19,158 nucleotides of DNA from Bacillota bacterium. GTDB taxonomy: Bacteria > Bacillota > Clostridia > Lachnospirales > Lachnospiraceae. The notes beneath the pieces were generated by a model, which was given only the letters and a program-made list of their open reading frames with translations, did no database searches and had not been told where the DNA came from. Location of the stretch: assembly GCA_023415475.1 (NCBI GenBank), contig JAEZKL010000002.1:1-19158 (forward strand), given 5' to 3'. Position numbers and translations under genes: made by a program. The stretch's first letter is position 1; each line of letters opens with the position of its first letter. This document shows, one piece after another, positions 7,851 through 15,635 of this stretch.

Positions 7851-7915
7851 ATTCATGACAATAGAAAGTTTGCCAAGCTTACTGTGAACGAAGGTCTATT
7901 GCTTGTTCGCGGTTC
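7851..7915. repeat. Dispersed hairpin repeat overlapping the larE 3' end
   Basis: CAATAG (7859-7864) and CTATTG (7896-7901) form the outer stem. The core AAAGTTTGCCAAGCTTAC (7865-7882) matches 15402-15419 at 16 of 18 positions. AACGAAGGTCT (7887-7897) recurs exactly at 15497-15507. The TAG stop and the last codons of the larE remnant come from this element. Confidence 0.6.
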
Positions 7916-8331
7916 CATATTGAAGCTCGGCAGGACTTAACGTTTCATTCATACTACCGGTTCGATAGCCTTTCAGATCCAGAGAAACATAGGTGAAGCC
8001 TATTTTACGCAATTCATTATATATCTGATTGCGAAGCTGGGGATCAAGCAGGAGCTTAAACCCATTCTCGTCTGTTTCAATTCGGGCCAGATTGTTATGG
8101 ATACGGACTCTAACCTGCCAGATACCAAGATCCAACAGATATTGCTCGGCCTTATCAATCATAATTAATCGTTCGGGAGTGATGCTTTCGCCGTAAGGAA
8201 ATCGGGAGGATAAGCAGGCAAAGGAGGGCTTATTCCAGGTAGGCAGCTTTTGCTCCTTTGATAATATTCGGATTTCATCCACTTCTTAATAATTCGAGTA
8301 ATTCATCATATTTTTCCTTTAACTGATCCAT
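7896..8331 (-). pseudogene. larE: larE remnant with internal deletion
   Basis: Reading leftward, AAGGAG precedes ATG 8331, which starts MDQLKEKYDELLELLRSG and then hits TGA (8277-8275). A second frame from GTG 8282 gives 128 residues (DEIRILSKEQKLPTWNKPSFACLSSRFPYGE... LDLKGYRTGSMNE), the C-terminal part of LarE. LarE is the ATP-dependent sulfur-transfer enzyme that makes the nickel-pincer cofactor of lactate racemase. Both ends are LarE-like, but the middle is missing, roughly 130 residues including the SGGVDS PP-loop that binds ATP, and the two parts are in different frames. The Cys in FACLSSRFPYG, equivalent to the sulfur-donor region, remains. No larA, larB or larC is in the window. The product cannot be functional. 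Confidence 0.8.
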
Positions 8332-8512
8332 TTTACACTCCTTACTTAAAATTAGTTAGTAAATATTTACCTAAAATAATAAATGCCTAGTTTTCATATA
8401 AGATAAGTATGATATATTATATAATGAAATGATGATATTTACAAGTATTGATCATTTAATGAATATAAAATAGATAGAGTATCAATTTTATATCAATTCT
8501 ATTAAAAACAAG

Positions 8513-8541
8513 TTGCATATTAAGTATAACAGGAATATAAT
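8513..8541 (+). promoter_or_regulatory. Sigma-A promoter of the cadC-cadA pair
   Basis: TTGCAT (8513-8518), exactly 17 bases, then TATAAT (8536-8541). It lies 91 bases before the regulator start. The perfect -10 and ideal spacing make this the clearest internal promoter in the window. Confidence 0.75.
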
Positions 8542-8550
8542 ACAATCAAA

Positions 8551-8590
8551 CAGTTGAACAATCAATCAACTGAACAATTGATGAATTATT
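8551..8590 (+). promoter_or_regulatory. Operator-like dyads for the ArsR/CadC regulator
   Basis: CAGTTGA (8551-8557) is inverted as TCAACTG (8566-8572), just after the expected transcription start. TGAACAATC (8556-8564) is nearly repeated as TGAACAATTGAT (8571-8582). The TGAACA half-site recalls operators of SmtB/CadC-type repressors. Binding here would block the promoter at 8513-8541. Confidence 0.55.
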
Positions 8591-8631
8591 AATATAACAT
8601 AGAGAACAGCAATCGGAAGGGAGTAGATATT

Positions 8632-8994
8632 ATGAGCCAAGATAAATTTGCAGTCTGTGATTGTGAAGTCATTCACTCAGATGTCGTAGAGGAGGTACGC
8701 CAGACGATGCCTCAGGAAGAGACTCTATATGACCTGGCAGATTTCTTTAAAGTATTCGGAGACAGTACAAGAATTAAGATATTATGGGCACTGGATCGAA
8801 GCGAAATGTGTGTCTGTGATTTGGCAGTATTATTAAACATGACGAAATCCGCTATATCGCATCAGCTTAAGACACTCCGCCAGGATAAGCTTGTGAAACA
8901 CCGAAAGGATGGCAAGATCGTATACTACTCACTGAAGGATGAGCATGTAAAGAATATTCTGGAAATAGGACTTGAGCATATCGGTGAAAAGTAA
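8632..8994 (+). CDS. cadC: CadC-type ArsR/SmtB family metal-sensing repressor
   Basis: A 120-residue winged-helix repressor that releases DNA on binding Cd, Pb or Zn. The DNA-recognition helix is MTKSAISHQLKTLRQ (70-84). The metal sites are complete for the CadC type: Cys9 and Cys11 near the N-terminus with Cys60 and Cys62 in EMCVCDL (the alpha3N site), and Asp103, His105, His116 and Glu119 for the C-terminal alpha5 site. AAGGGAG lies 8 bases before the ATG. It is 39 bases upstream of the exporter gene and shares its promoter, so it most likely autoregulates both. The symbol follows the metal-site pattern; ziaR or czrA-like naming is also possible. Confidence 0.9.
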   Translation: MSQDKFAVCDCEVIHSDVVEEVRQTMPQEETLYDLADFFKVFGDSTRIKILWALDRSEMCVCDLAVLLNMTKSAISHQLKTLRQDKLVKHRKDGKIVYYSLKDEHVKNILEIGLEHIGEK

Positions 8995-9033
8995 AAAGTG
9001 TGGGTCCGCGTAGCGGTCGAAGGGAGATAATGT

Positions 9034-11154
9034 ATGAGTATTAAAAAGGAATATAGTTTAGAGGGGTTGTGCTGTGCGAATTGCGCATCGAAAATCGAAG
9101 AAGAGGTCCGAGCCTTGGCGGAGGTCTCTGATGCTAACATTAATCTTATGAATAACAAATTGAGTATAGGGCTTAGTTCCGGTGATTTTGATATTACCTC
9201 TGCAGTGAAACGGATTGTAGCGGCTCATGAGCCGTCTGTTAAGGTGTTGGATTGGTCCGCAGCGGCAGAAGGGAAGCCTAAGGAGCAGGTGGAGAAGGAA
9301 GAGGCAGGGGAGCTTAAGTCTTACCTAATACGACTTGGAGTCGCAGTGGTCATTACTATAATTGTATCGTTATTTATGCTGCCTTCTGTAATAAGGATAT
9401 CATTTTTGATTCTTGCATACCTTCTGGCTGGTTATGAGATATTATGGTCGGCCGCGAAGAATATACGCAAGGGTCAGGTTTTTGATGAGAATTTTCTGAT
9501 GGGTATTGCTTCTCTGGGAGCATTTTTCATCGGAGAGACGGTAGAAGCAATCGCAGTTCTGGTCTTCTATGGAATTGGCGAGTTACTACAGGATATGGCA
9601 GTTCATAGATCAAAGAAGAACATAACCGGGCTTATGGATATCCGACCGGATTACGCGAACCTCATTGACGGAGACAGCATCAGTGTTGTTTCTCCGGAGC
9701 GGGTGGCAGTAGGTAATATAATTTTAATAAGGCCGGGTGAGCGTGTTCCTCTGGATGGAGTGGTTATCAAAGGAAACAGCTTTTTAGATACCAGGGCACT
9801 TACCGGTGAGAGTGTTCCCAGAGAAGTTTTACCCGGTGATCATGTGTTATCCGGCACGATTAATACCAGCGGAGTGATTGAGGTTGAGATTACTAAGAGT
9901 TACGGCGAAGCTACTGTCTCGAAGATTCTCGAGCTAGTTCAGAATGCCGGCAGTAAGAAGTCTAAGAGTGAGAAGTTTGTCACCAAATTCGCCAGATATT
10001 ATACACCGATTGTTGTATATGCTGCGGTTACCGTTGCTGTACTTCCTCCATTACTTGGTTTTGGTGCATTTTCGGATTGGCTGTACCGGGCTCTTAGCTT
10101 TCTGATTATTTCCTGTCCCTGTGCACTGGTTATTTCTATCCCGCTTAGCTTCTTCGGTGGTATCGGTGGAGGTGCAAAGCAAGGTATCCTTATCAAAGGC
10201 GGCAATTATCTGGATGCGCTGAAGCAGGTAGATACTGTTGTATTTGATAAAACAGGAACCTTGACCAAGGGAGTATTCGAGGTAGTTAAGGTTTCACCCG
10301 TAGACCAGGTATCTTCGGAGGAGTTATTAAGGCTTGCTGCAATTGCCGAAAATCATTCCCTTCACCCGATCGCAAAATCGATTAAAGCCTTCTATGAGAA
10401 ATCAAATCCCGGGATTGCTATAGAGACGGCTCAGATTACAGAAATCGCAGGGCACGGTGTGGCAGCGGAATATGACGGTCAAACCATCTATGCGGGAAAT
10501 GATAAGCTGATGCACACCTATGGAATTGAAGCTCCTGAGGTTATGGCCGTCGGCAGCATCGTATATATTGCAGTAGGAAGAGATTACATGGGCTACCTTC
10601 TTATCGCTGATGAGTTGAAGGATGGAGTTCGGGATATGATTGCCCAGCTAAAGCAATTTGGTGTAAGAAGAACCGTTATGCTGACCGGTGATCATACTAG
10701 TACAGCAAGAGAAATCGCAGAGCTTTGCGGTGTGGATGAGTATCGGGCCGAGCTTTTACCCCAGGATAAGGTTTCCTGGTTTGAACGATTGAAATCAGAG
10801 GTGACCGGCAAGGGAAAGATTATATTTGTAGGAGACGGCATCAACGATGCACCTGTTCTCGCGCAGGCAGATATCGGCATCGCCATGGGTGGTGTGGGAT
10901 CTGATGCAGCTATTGAGGCGGCAGATATCGTTATCATGAATGACGAGATCGGTAAGATTGCAACAGCGATGAAGATTGCCCGTAAGACAAAGTCAATTGT
11001 TACCCAGAATATCATTTTTGCATTGGGTGTAAAGCTTCTTATTATGCTGCTTGCCTTCTTTGACATCACCTCAATCTGGTTTGCTATCTTCGCAGATGTA
11101 GGAGTCGCACTTATTGCCTTATTTAATGCAATGAGAGCCATGAGAGTAAGATAA
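9034..11154 (+). CDS. cadA: Cd2+/Zn2+/Pb2+-exporting P1B-type ATPase
   Basis: A 706-residue ATP-driven exporter of divalent soft metals. It has one N-terminal HMA domain with GLCCANC (11-17). The membrane metal site is CPC (361-363), with Lys667 in GVKLL and Asp688 in FADVG. The 21-residue Lys-Asp spacing equals that of ZntA (K693/D714), which marks the Zn/Cd/Pb subgroup rather than copper. Catalytic parts are the phosphorylated Asp405 in DKTGTLT, the TGES actuator loop (about 265), His444-Pro445, and GDGINDAP (600-607). AGGGAG lies 7 bases before the ATG. It is co-transcribed with the sensor 39 bases upstream, and a terminator follows at 11245. All key residues are present. Confidence 0.95.
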   Translation: MSIKKEYSLEGLCCANCASKIEEEVRALAEVSDANINLMNNKLSIGLSSGDFDITSAVKRIVAAHEPSVKVLDWSAAAEGKPKEQVEKEEAGELKSYLIRLGVAVVITIIVSLFMLPSVIRISFLILAYLLAGYEILWSAAKNIRKGQVFDENFLMGIASLGAFFIGETVEAIAVLVFYGIGELLQDMAVHRSKKNITGLMDIRPDYANLIDGDSISVVSPERVAVGNIILIRPGERVPLDGVVIKGNSFLDTRALTGESVPREVLPGDHVLSGTINTSGVIEVEITKSYGEATVSKILELVQNAGSKKSKSEKFVTKFARYYTPIVVYAAVTVAVLPPLLGFGAFSDWLYRALSFLIISCPCALVISIPLSFFGGIGGGAKQGILIKGGNYLDALKQVDTVVFDKTGTLTKGVFEVVKVSPVDQVSSEELLRLAAIAENHSLHPIAKSIKAFYEKSNPGIAIETAQITEIAGHGVAAEYDGQTIYAGNDKLMHTYGIEAPEVMAVGSIVYIAVGRDYMGYLLIADELKDGVRDMIAQLKQFGVRRTVMLTGDHTSTAREIAELCGVDEYRAELLPQDKVSWFERLKSEVTGKGKIIFVGDGINDAPVLAQADIGIAMGGVGSDAAIEAADIVIMNDEIGKIATAMKIARKTKSIVTQNIIFALGVKLLIMLLAFFDITSIWFAIFADVGVALIALFNAMRAMRVR

Positions 11155-11244
11155 AATCAACTCATATTCATACCGGAAGAGCACGCTCTGCGAGCTTCTC
11201 CGAGGCCTATTTACAGCATTAATCGCATATATGCTAGCAATTGG

Positions 11245-11284
11245 AAAGGATGTGGATCGGTTCATCTCGGTGCACATCCTTTTT
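11245..11284 (+). terminator. Terminator after the metal ATPase
   Basis: AAAGGATGTG (11245-11254) pairs perfectly with CACATCCTTT (11273-11282) and ends in a T run, 90 bases after the cadA stop. Confidence 0.8.
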
Positions 11285-11420
11285 AACGGATAGCCAAAAT
11301 TTGCTACAAAAGTTGACACATAACTGCCAAAATTACCATTTATTATATTGGTAAAAGTACTAATATAATCCATGATTTTTACCGATATATTGATTAAGAT
11401 ATGGTTTAGGAGGTTACATA

Positions 11421-14400
11421 ATGAGTGTAGCAAAAAAGGTTGGAATATCAGTCGTATTCAGTTTATTATTCTTAGTCCTATTGGCAGCGGTCCGGCAGGA
11501 AAAGGCTTATGCCTCAGGTGTTACTCTGCCTGAATTTCATTTTGAGATAGGAGGCAAAGAATATGGTCATCTTTCTACGATAGAATTGAAAAATTCATCG
11601 GATTACATCAACGTTGTGGCCGATGGATGGGCAACCCCTGTTACTGTGGACTGGGTATCCCAATCGCCGGGAGTGGTTACCTTGGATCCGGGAGATGTAG
11701 CAACATCCAAGAAAATGGTGAGACAAGGCCCTGGCTATGCTACAATTACAGCGTATATAACCTCAGGGAGCTATCAGAAAACGTTGAGCTGTGTCGTATG
11801 GGTGGATCTGGAGGTTGATAAGAGTAAGACACCCTTAAAGCAGATTACAACCACAGGGAATCAAGTACTTGAGCTTAAAAATATTGGTGATAAGAAGACT
11901 ATCAAATTAAAATATATCGATTATACTTCAGGTGCAACGACCGTATCAGGCGGAGCTATTGCGGCAGGTGTCATGTTTTCAAGCAGCAACACCTCGGTTG
12001 CTACCGTAGATGAGACTAGCGGTGAAGTAACCGCAGTCGGCAGCGGTACATCGGTGATCACAATGCAGACGACTACGATGTCCGGTAGAGATAAGCCGCT
12101 GAGCAAGACATTGACAGTTGTAGTATCTCCGAAGTTCACGATAAATTTTAACTCTTTATCAGGAAGTGCAATTTCATTACCGTCTGCCATTTCTCCTGAC
12201 AGTAATGATCCTATCAATATCGTAGAGGATGTGCCAAGCAGATTTACACTCATTTCTGAGGCAAAACTTGCCAAGTATCTGAAGTGGGAAGTATATGATT
12301 TGAGTGAAAAACCACGTGAAAAGCTGAAGGCTGATTCTGCCAAGTTAAAATATACCATTAGTGATCTTAGCGGTAACGTTGAATTTGAAAACGTAAAAGC
12401 AGGAACCTACGAGATTTATGCTATTGCTGATGAGGACTATAAGTTAGAGACATTTGTGGATAAGGCATATATGAAGATTGTTGTTCCGATTCGCATTAAT
12501 GATCTCAGCATTACAATGCAGGTAAAAGATACCTATGATATTTTTGCTAACTCGAATATACCAAGTACTAATACCTTTCATTATGAGACAAGTGATCCCA
12601 ATATAGTAAGCGTTGATAGTAAAGGAATACTGACCGCCGGTAAAAGGGGTATAGCGACAATTACCTGTAGCTATAATAAGAGCTTGAATTTATTTACATT
12701 TCCCATCCCTGATTTTGAAATTACGGTACGCGTCATTGACGGAATTTCACTAAGCATGACCAATGCGATCATTAATACAAAGGGTACCCTGCAGCTGATT
12801 GCAACTGTCACCGATTCCACGGTCCCAATCGTATGGAATAGCAGTGATAAATCCATTGCAACTGTTGAAGGAGGTCTAGTTACCGGAGTTAAGAAAGGTA
12901 AGGTAAGGATAACAGCACAGCAGACGATTGATGGTATTGTTAAGAAGGCTTACTGTGATATTACAGTACAACAGTCGGTGGACACAATCACTGTGGATCC
13001 GTTAGAGAAGACCCTGGCAATCGGCGATTATACAACATTGTATGCCAAAATCAAACCAGATGATTTGTCCAATATAGTACTGCAATGGAAATCTTCTGAT
13101 ATTAATGTTGTAAAAGTTATTGAAGCGAGTCCTTTAACAGCTACGATTCAGGCTGTAGCAGGCGGACACGCGGTTATTTCGGCGATCAATCAGGATAATG
13201 TTGTGGTTGGCTATTGCCACGTAAGCGTTCAACAGCCAGTTACAGGTGTCACATTATCAGAGTCCAATATAATAATCGATTTGAAGACTTCTAGGCTTCA
13301 GCTGCGTGCAACCGTAGCACCGGAAAATGCTTTGAATAAGACAATTGTCTGGAGTTCTACCGATGCATCGGTCGCAACAGTCGATCAGAATGGCTTGGTG
13401 AGCATTAAGAAAGCCGGAAAAGTCTCAATTATTGCAACATCTCAGGATTCTCCGGCCATTACGGCGGTTTGTAATATTACTGTAAATATACCCGTAACCA
13501 CGATTGCCCTGGATGAGACGTCTAAGACGATGTATGTGGGTCAATCCCAAAGACTAACCTATATATTACTTCCTACGAATGCCAGCAATAACAGCGTTAC
13601 CTGGATATCTACCAATCCAAGTGTGGCTACGGTTGATAAGACAGGTTTAGTCTCTGCTAAGAGTGTAGGAACTACTGCTATTATATTAAAGACTCTGGAA
13701 AATGGACAATCCGTATTTTGTAATATTACGGTAAAGCAGGTGGCTACCGGAATTAAGCTGGATGCAGCTACCTTGAACCTAAAGGCCGGTGAGAGTCATA
13801 TATTTAAGCCAACCTTAACGCCGAAAAACAGTACGGATACTACTATAATATGGGAATCCTCTGATACCAGGGTCGCGACGGTAGACAAAGATGGTAAGGT
13901 TATAGCAAAAGCTGCAGGCTCTGCCATTATCATAGCAAGGCTGAATACCGGTGCAGTCGCATACTGCAAGGTTAATGTTACTTTACCGGTTAGCGGATTA
14001 ATACTTAACTTCACTGATAAATCCATCTATGTCGGTGAGAAGTTCAAGCTGAAGGTATCTGTAAACCCTAGTACGGCCACTGAATTGGGTGTTACCTGGA
14101 AGTCTTCTAATACAAGTATTGCTACCATCACTGAGGATGGAGAGGTGACAGGTGTTGCCGGCGGAACGGCAATCATCACCTGTACCACAAAGGACGGCGG
14201 TTACTCAGCCATGTGTGTGCTTACTGTATTAGAAGCGGTATCCACTATTACATTAAATTATCAGACTTATTATCTCGGTGTAGACAAGACAGTGTTCCTG
14301 GTGGCAACCGTTTCGACACCGAATGCCTCCAATAAAGATGTATACTGGTCCACAAGCAATTCGGATATCGCGACTGTCAACCAGAAGGGTAAGGTTACCG

Positions 14401-15209
14401 GAAAGAAGCTGGGACATGTTACGATAACTGCAATGGCATTGGATGGCACCGAGGTAGAAGCTTCCTGTGAGATTCAAGTAGTGAAGCCGGTGGAAAGCGT
14501 TTCCTTGAATAGTACATCCATCTCCTTACTGGTAGGTCAGACCAGGAAATTAAAAGCTACTGTTGCACCCAAAAATGCAACGATAAAGTCACCGAAGTGG
14601 ACCTCCAGCGATCCAAGTGTTGCAATTGTAGATGAAGACGGAGAGATTATCGCCATCAAAGCCGGCTCTACGACGATTACTGCAGAGGCTGGAGATAACA
14701 GCGGTAAGAAAGCATTGTGCTATGTTACTGTATATGACAGGGTAGCATCGACGGGAATTACACTTCAGGACAAATCCATTGTAATGTTGCCCGGAGAAGA
14801 GAAGATTGTGCAGATGGTTCTAATTCCAGCCGCTTCCACCGATAGTGCAACCTGGAGCTCTGACAATAATGCAATTGCAAAGGTTGACAAGAATACAGGT
14901 AAGATTACAGCAAGATCAACCGGCGTAGCATATATAACAGCAATGACAGATTCCGGTAAGACCGCTCAGGTTGAGGTTATCGTAATAGGCTTGAATATAA
15001 CCGATATCACATTGCAGGAATATACGAGATTTGATACGCCGTTACAGGTAGAGGGAGCAACCTCCAAAGTAACCTGGAGCAGCAGCAATCAATTAGTAGC
15101 AGAGGTTAGAAACGGCAATGTAATATCAAAGGGTAAGGGAGAAGCAACGATTACAGCCATTGTAAGCGGTCGAAAGCTAACCTGTAGGATAAAGGTTGTA
15201 AAGATTTGA
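11421..15209 (+). CDS. Large secreted protein of tandem BIG2 (bacterial Ig-like) domains
   Basis: A 1262-residue exported protein. The signal peptide has KK near the start, a hydrophobic core (about 8-24) and likely cleavage after AYA (about 32). The rest is repeated Ig-like group 2 domains with the pattern W-x-S-S-x-x-x-x-A-T-V-D...G-x-V-x-x-x-x-x-G-x-x-x-I-T. The marker Trp falls at residues 472, 556, 644, 728, 811, 893, 976, 1060, 1145 and 1219, about 84 apart, with the last interval only 74. Three more divergent units (about 55-115, 185-235 and 385-435) precede them, for roughly 13 in all. No LPXTG, SLH, dockerin or C-terminal membrane segment is visible, so wall attachment is unexplained. 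AGGAGG precedes the ATG. It likely acts in surface architecture or adhesion; no enzymatic domain is seen. Confidence 0.85.
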   Translation: MSVAKKVGISVVFSLLFLVLLAAVRQEKAYASGVTLPEFHFEIGGKEYGHLSTIELKNSSDYINVVADGWATPVTVDWVSQSPGVVTLDPGDVATSKKMVRQGPGYATITAYITSGSYQKTLSCVVWVDLEVDKSKTPLKQITTTGNQVLELKNIGDKKTIKLKYIDYTSGATTVSGGAIAAGVMFSSSNTSVATVDETSGEVTAVGSGTSVITMQTTTMSGRDKPLSKTLTVVVSPKFTINFNSLSGSAISLPSAISPDSNDPINIVEDVPSRFTLISEAKLAKYLKWEVYDLSEKPREKLKADSAKLKYTISDLSGNVEFENVKAGTYEIYAIADEDYKLETFVDKAYMKIVVPIRINDLSITMQVKDTYDIFANSNIPSTNTFHYETSDPNIVSVDSKGILTAGKRGIATITCSYNKSLNLFTFPIPDFEITVRVIDGISLSMTNAIINTKGTLQLIATVTDSTVPIVWNSSDKSIATVEGGLVTGVKKGKVRITAQQTIDGIVKKAYCDITVQQSVDTITVDPLEKTLAIGDYTTLYAKIKPDDLSNIVLQWKSSDINVVKVIEASPLTATIQAVAGGHAVISAINQDNVVVGYCHVSVQQPVTGVTLSESNIIIDLKTSRLQLRATVAPENALNKTIVWSSTDASVATVDQNGLVSIKKAGKVSIIATSQDSPAITAVCNITVNIPVTTIALDETSKTMYVGQSQRLTYILLPTNASNNSVTWISTNPSVATVDKTGLVSAKSVGTTAIILKTLENGQSVFCNITVKQVATGIKLDAATLNLKAGESHIFKPTLTPKNSTDTTIIWESSDTRVATVDKDGKVIAKAAGSAIIIARLNTGAVAYCKVNVTLPVSGLILNFTDKSIYVGEKFKLKVSVNPSTATELGVTWKSSNTSIATITEDGEVTGVAGGTAIITCTTKDGGYSAMCVLTVLEAVSTITLNYQTYYLGVDKTVFLVATVSTPNASNKDVYWSTSNSDIATVNQKGKVTGKKLGHVTITAMALDGTEVEASCEIQVVKPVESVSLNSTSISLLVGQTRKLKATVAPKNATIKSPKWTSSDPSVAIVDEDGEIIAIKAGSTTITAEAGDNSGKKALCYVTVYDRVASTGITLQDKSIVMLPGEEKIVQMVLIPAASTDSATWSSDNNAIAKVDKNTGKITARSTGVAYITAMTDSGKTAQVEVIVIGLNITDITLQEYTRFDTPLQVEGATSKVTWSSSNQLVAEVRNGNVISKGKGEATITAIVSGRKLTCRIKVVKI

Positions 15210-15306
15210 TCGAGTTTAGCGCATCGTTCATCACCACATTTATGAATATATTAGGTATCCTATAAATATTAGATGAACTAGTTTTTCTCATAAATAATTG
15301 CTTGAG

Positions 15307-15340
15307 GAAGAAGGGAAGCTGTATCGCTTTCCTTCTTCTT
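15307..15340 (+). terminator. Terminator after the BIG2 gene
   Basis: GAAGAAGGGAAGC (15307-15319) pairs with GCTTTCCTTCTTC (15326-15338, one G-U), then TTTA, about 100 bases after the stop. Confidence 0.8.
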
Positions 15341-15354
15341 TACGTTATTACTTG

Positions 15355-15469
15355 CTTCATAAAATGTCTTCAAAGCTAACATTTTGAATACATACTTCAT
15401 AAAAGTTTGCGAAGCTGACTTTTTGAATACATGATTACTGAAAGCCTACAAGATCTGGCTTTCAGTAAT
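15355..15469. repeat. Tandem hairpin repeats between the BIG2 gene and recN
   Basis: Two similar units of about 40 bases, 15355-15394 and 15395-15433, both begin CTTCATAAAA and end TTTTGAATACAT. Unit one has stem AAAATGT (15361-15367) with ACATTTT (15379-15385); unit two has AAAAGT (15401-15406) with ACTTTT (15418-15423). A third, perfect 13-bp stem follows: ATTACTGAAAGCC (15434-15446) with GGCTTTCAGTAAT (15457-15469). Unit two's core matches the repeat at 7865-7882. Confidence 0.7.
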
Positions 15470-15545
15470 ACCCATAATTTATTCACTATTTTGCATAACG
15501 AAGGTCTTCTAATCTGTACATTCCTACAAGGATTTAAAGTTGGGA

Positions 15546-15574
15546 TTGCGAATAAATTTTTCATATGATACAAT
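15546..15574 (+). promoter_or_regulatory. Sigma-A promoter of recN
   Basis: TTGCGA (15546-15551), 17 bases, TACAAT (15569-15574). It starts transcription near 15581, about 55 bases before the TTG start chosen for recN. This argues against an upstream ATG at 15540, which would lie before the transcript. Confidence 0.65.
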
Positions 15575-15580
15575 ACTTTC

Positions 15581-15594
15581 AGAACATATGTTTT
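15581..15594 (+). promoter_or_regulatory. LexA-type SOS box at the recN transcription start
   Basis: AGAACATATGTTTT contains the perfect palindrome AACATATGTT and closely fits the Gram-positive LexA site, CGAACATATGTTCG. It sits 6 bases past the -10, where LexA would block initiation. SOS control of recN is known in other bacteria. Confidence 0.7.
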
Positions 15595-15635
15595 ACAATT
15601 GCTGTGATAAACTCTATGGAAAAGAGGGATACTAT

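Larger units (their letters stand above)
8332..8631. other. AT-rich divergent spacer between larE and the metal-resistance genes
   Basis: A 300-base, very AT-rich gap between a leftward and a rightward gene. It contains the larE ribosome site on the minus strand (about 8338-8345), the promoter at 8513-8541 and the dyad region 8551-8590. No coding frame or terminator was seen. Confidence 0.6.
15210..15635. other. Spacer between the BIG2 gene and recN
   Basis: A 426-base gap containing the terminator (15307-15340), tandem hairpins (15355-15469), a shared 11-mer (15497-15507), and the recN promoter and SOS box (15546-15593). No separate gene was found. In many related genomes argR lies just before recN, but none is here. 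Confidence 0.6.

Noticed and set aside
10692..11141. 149-codon leftward frame inside cadA
   Set aside because: It is a shadow of a well-conserved ATPase domain in another frame.
11313..11369. Promoter for the BIG2 gene (TTGACA at 11313, TATAAT at 11364)
   Set aside because: The two hexamers are 45 bases apart and neither has a partner at normal spacing.
11921..12358. 145-codon leftward frame inside the BIG2 gene
   Set aside because: It arises from repetitive Thr/Ser/Val codons on the opposite strand; no ribosome site.
15355..15469. CRISPR-like array
   Set aside because: Only two imperfect 40-base units without unique spacers, and no cas genes.
15540..15635. Extended N-terminus for RecN from ATG 15540
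   Set aside because: The extra 32 residues are unlike RecN, the ATG precedes the predicted transcription start, and a good ribosome site sits before TTG 15636.
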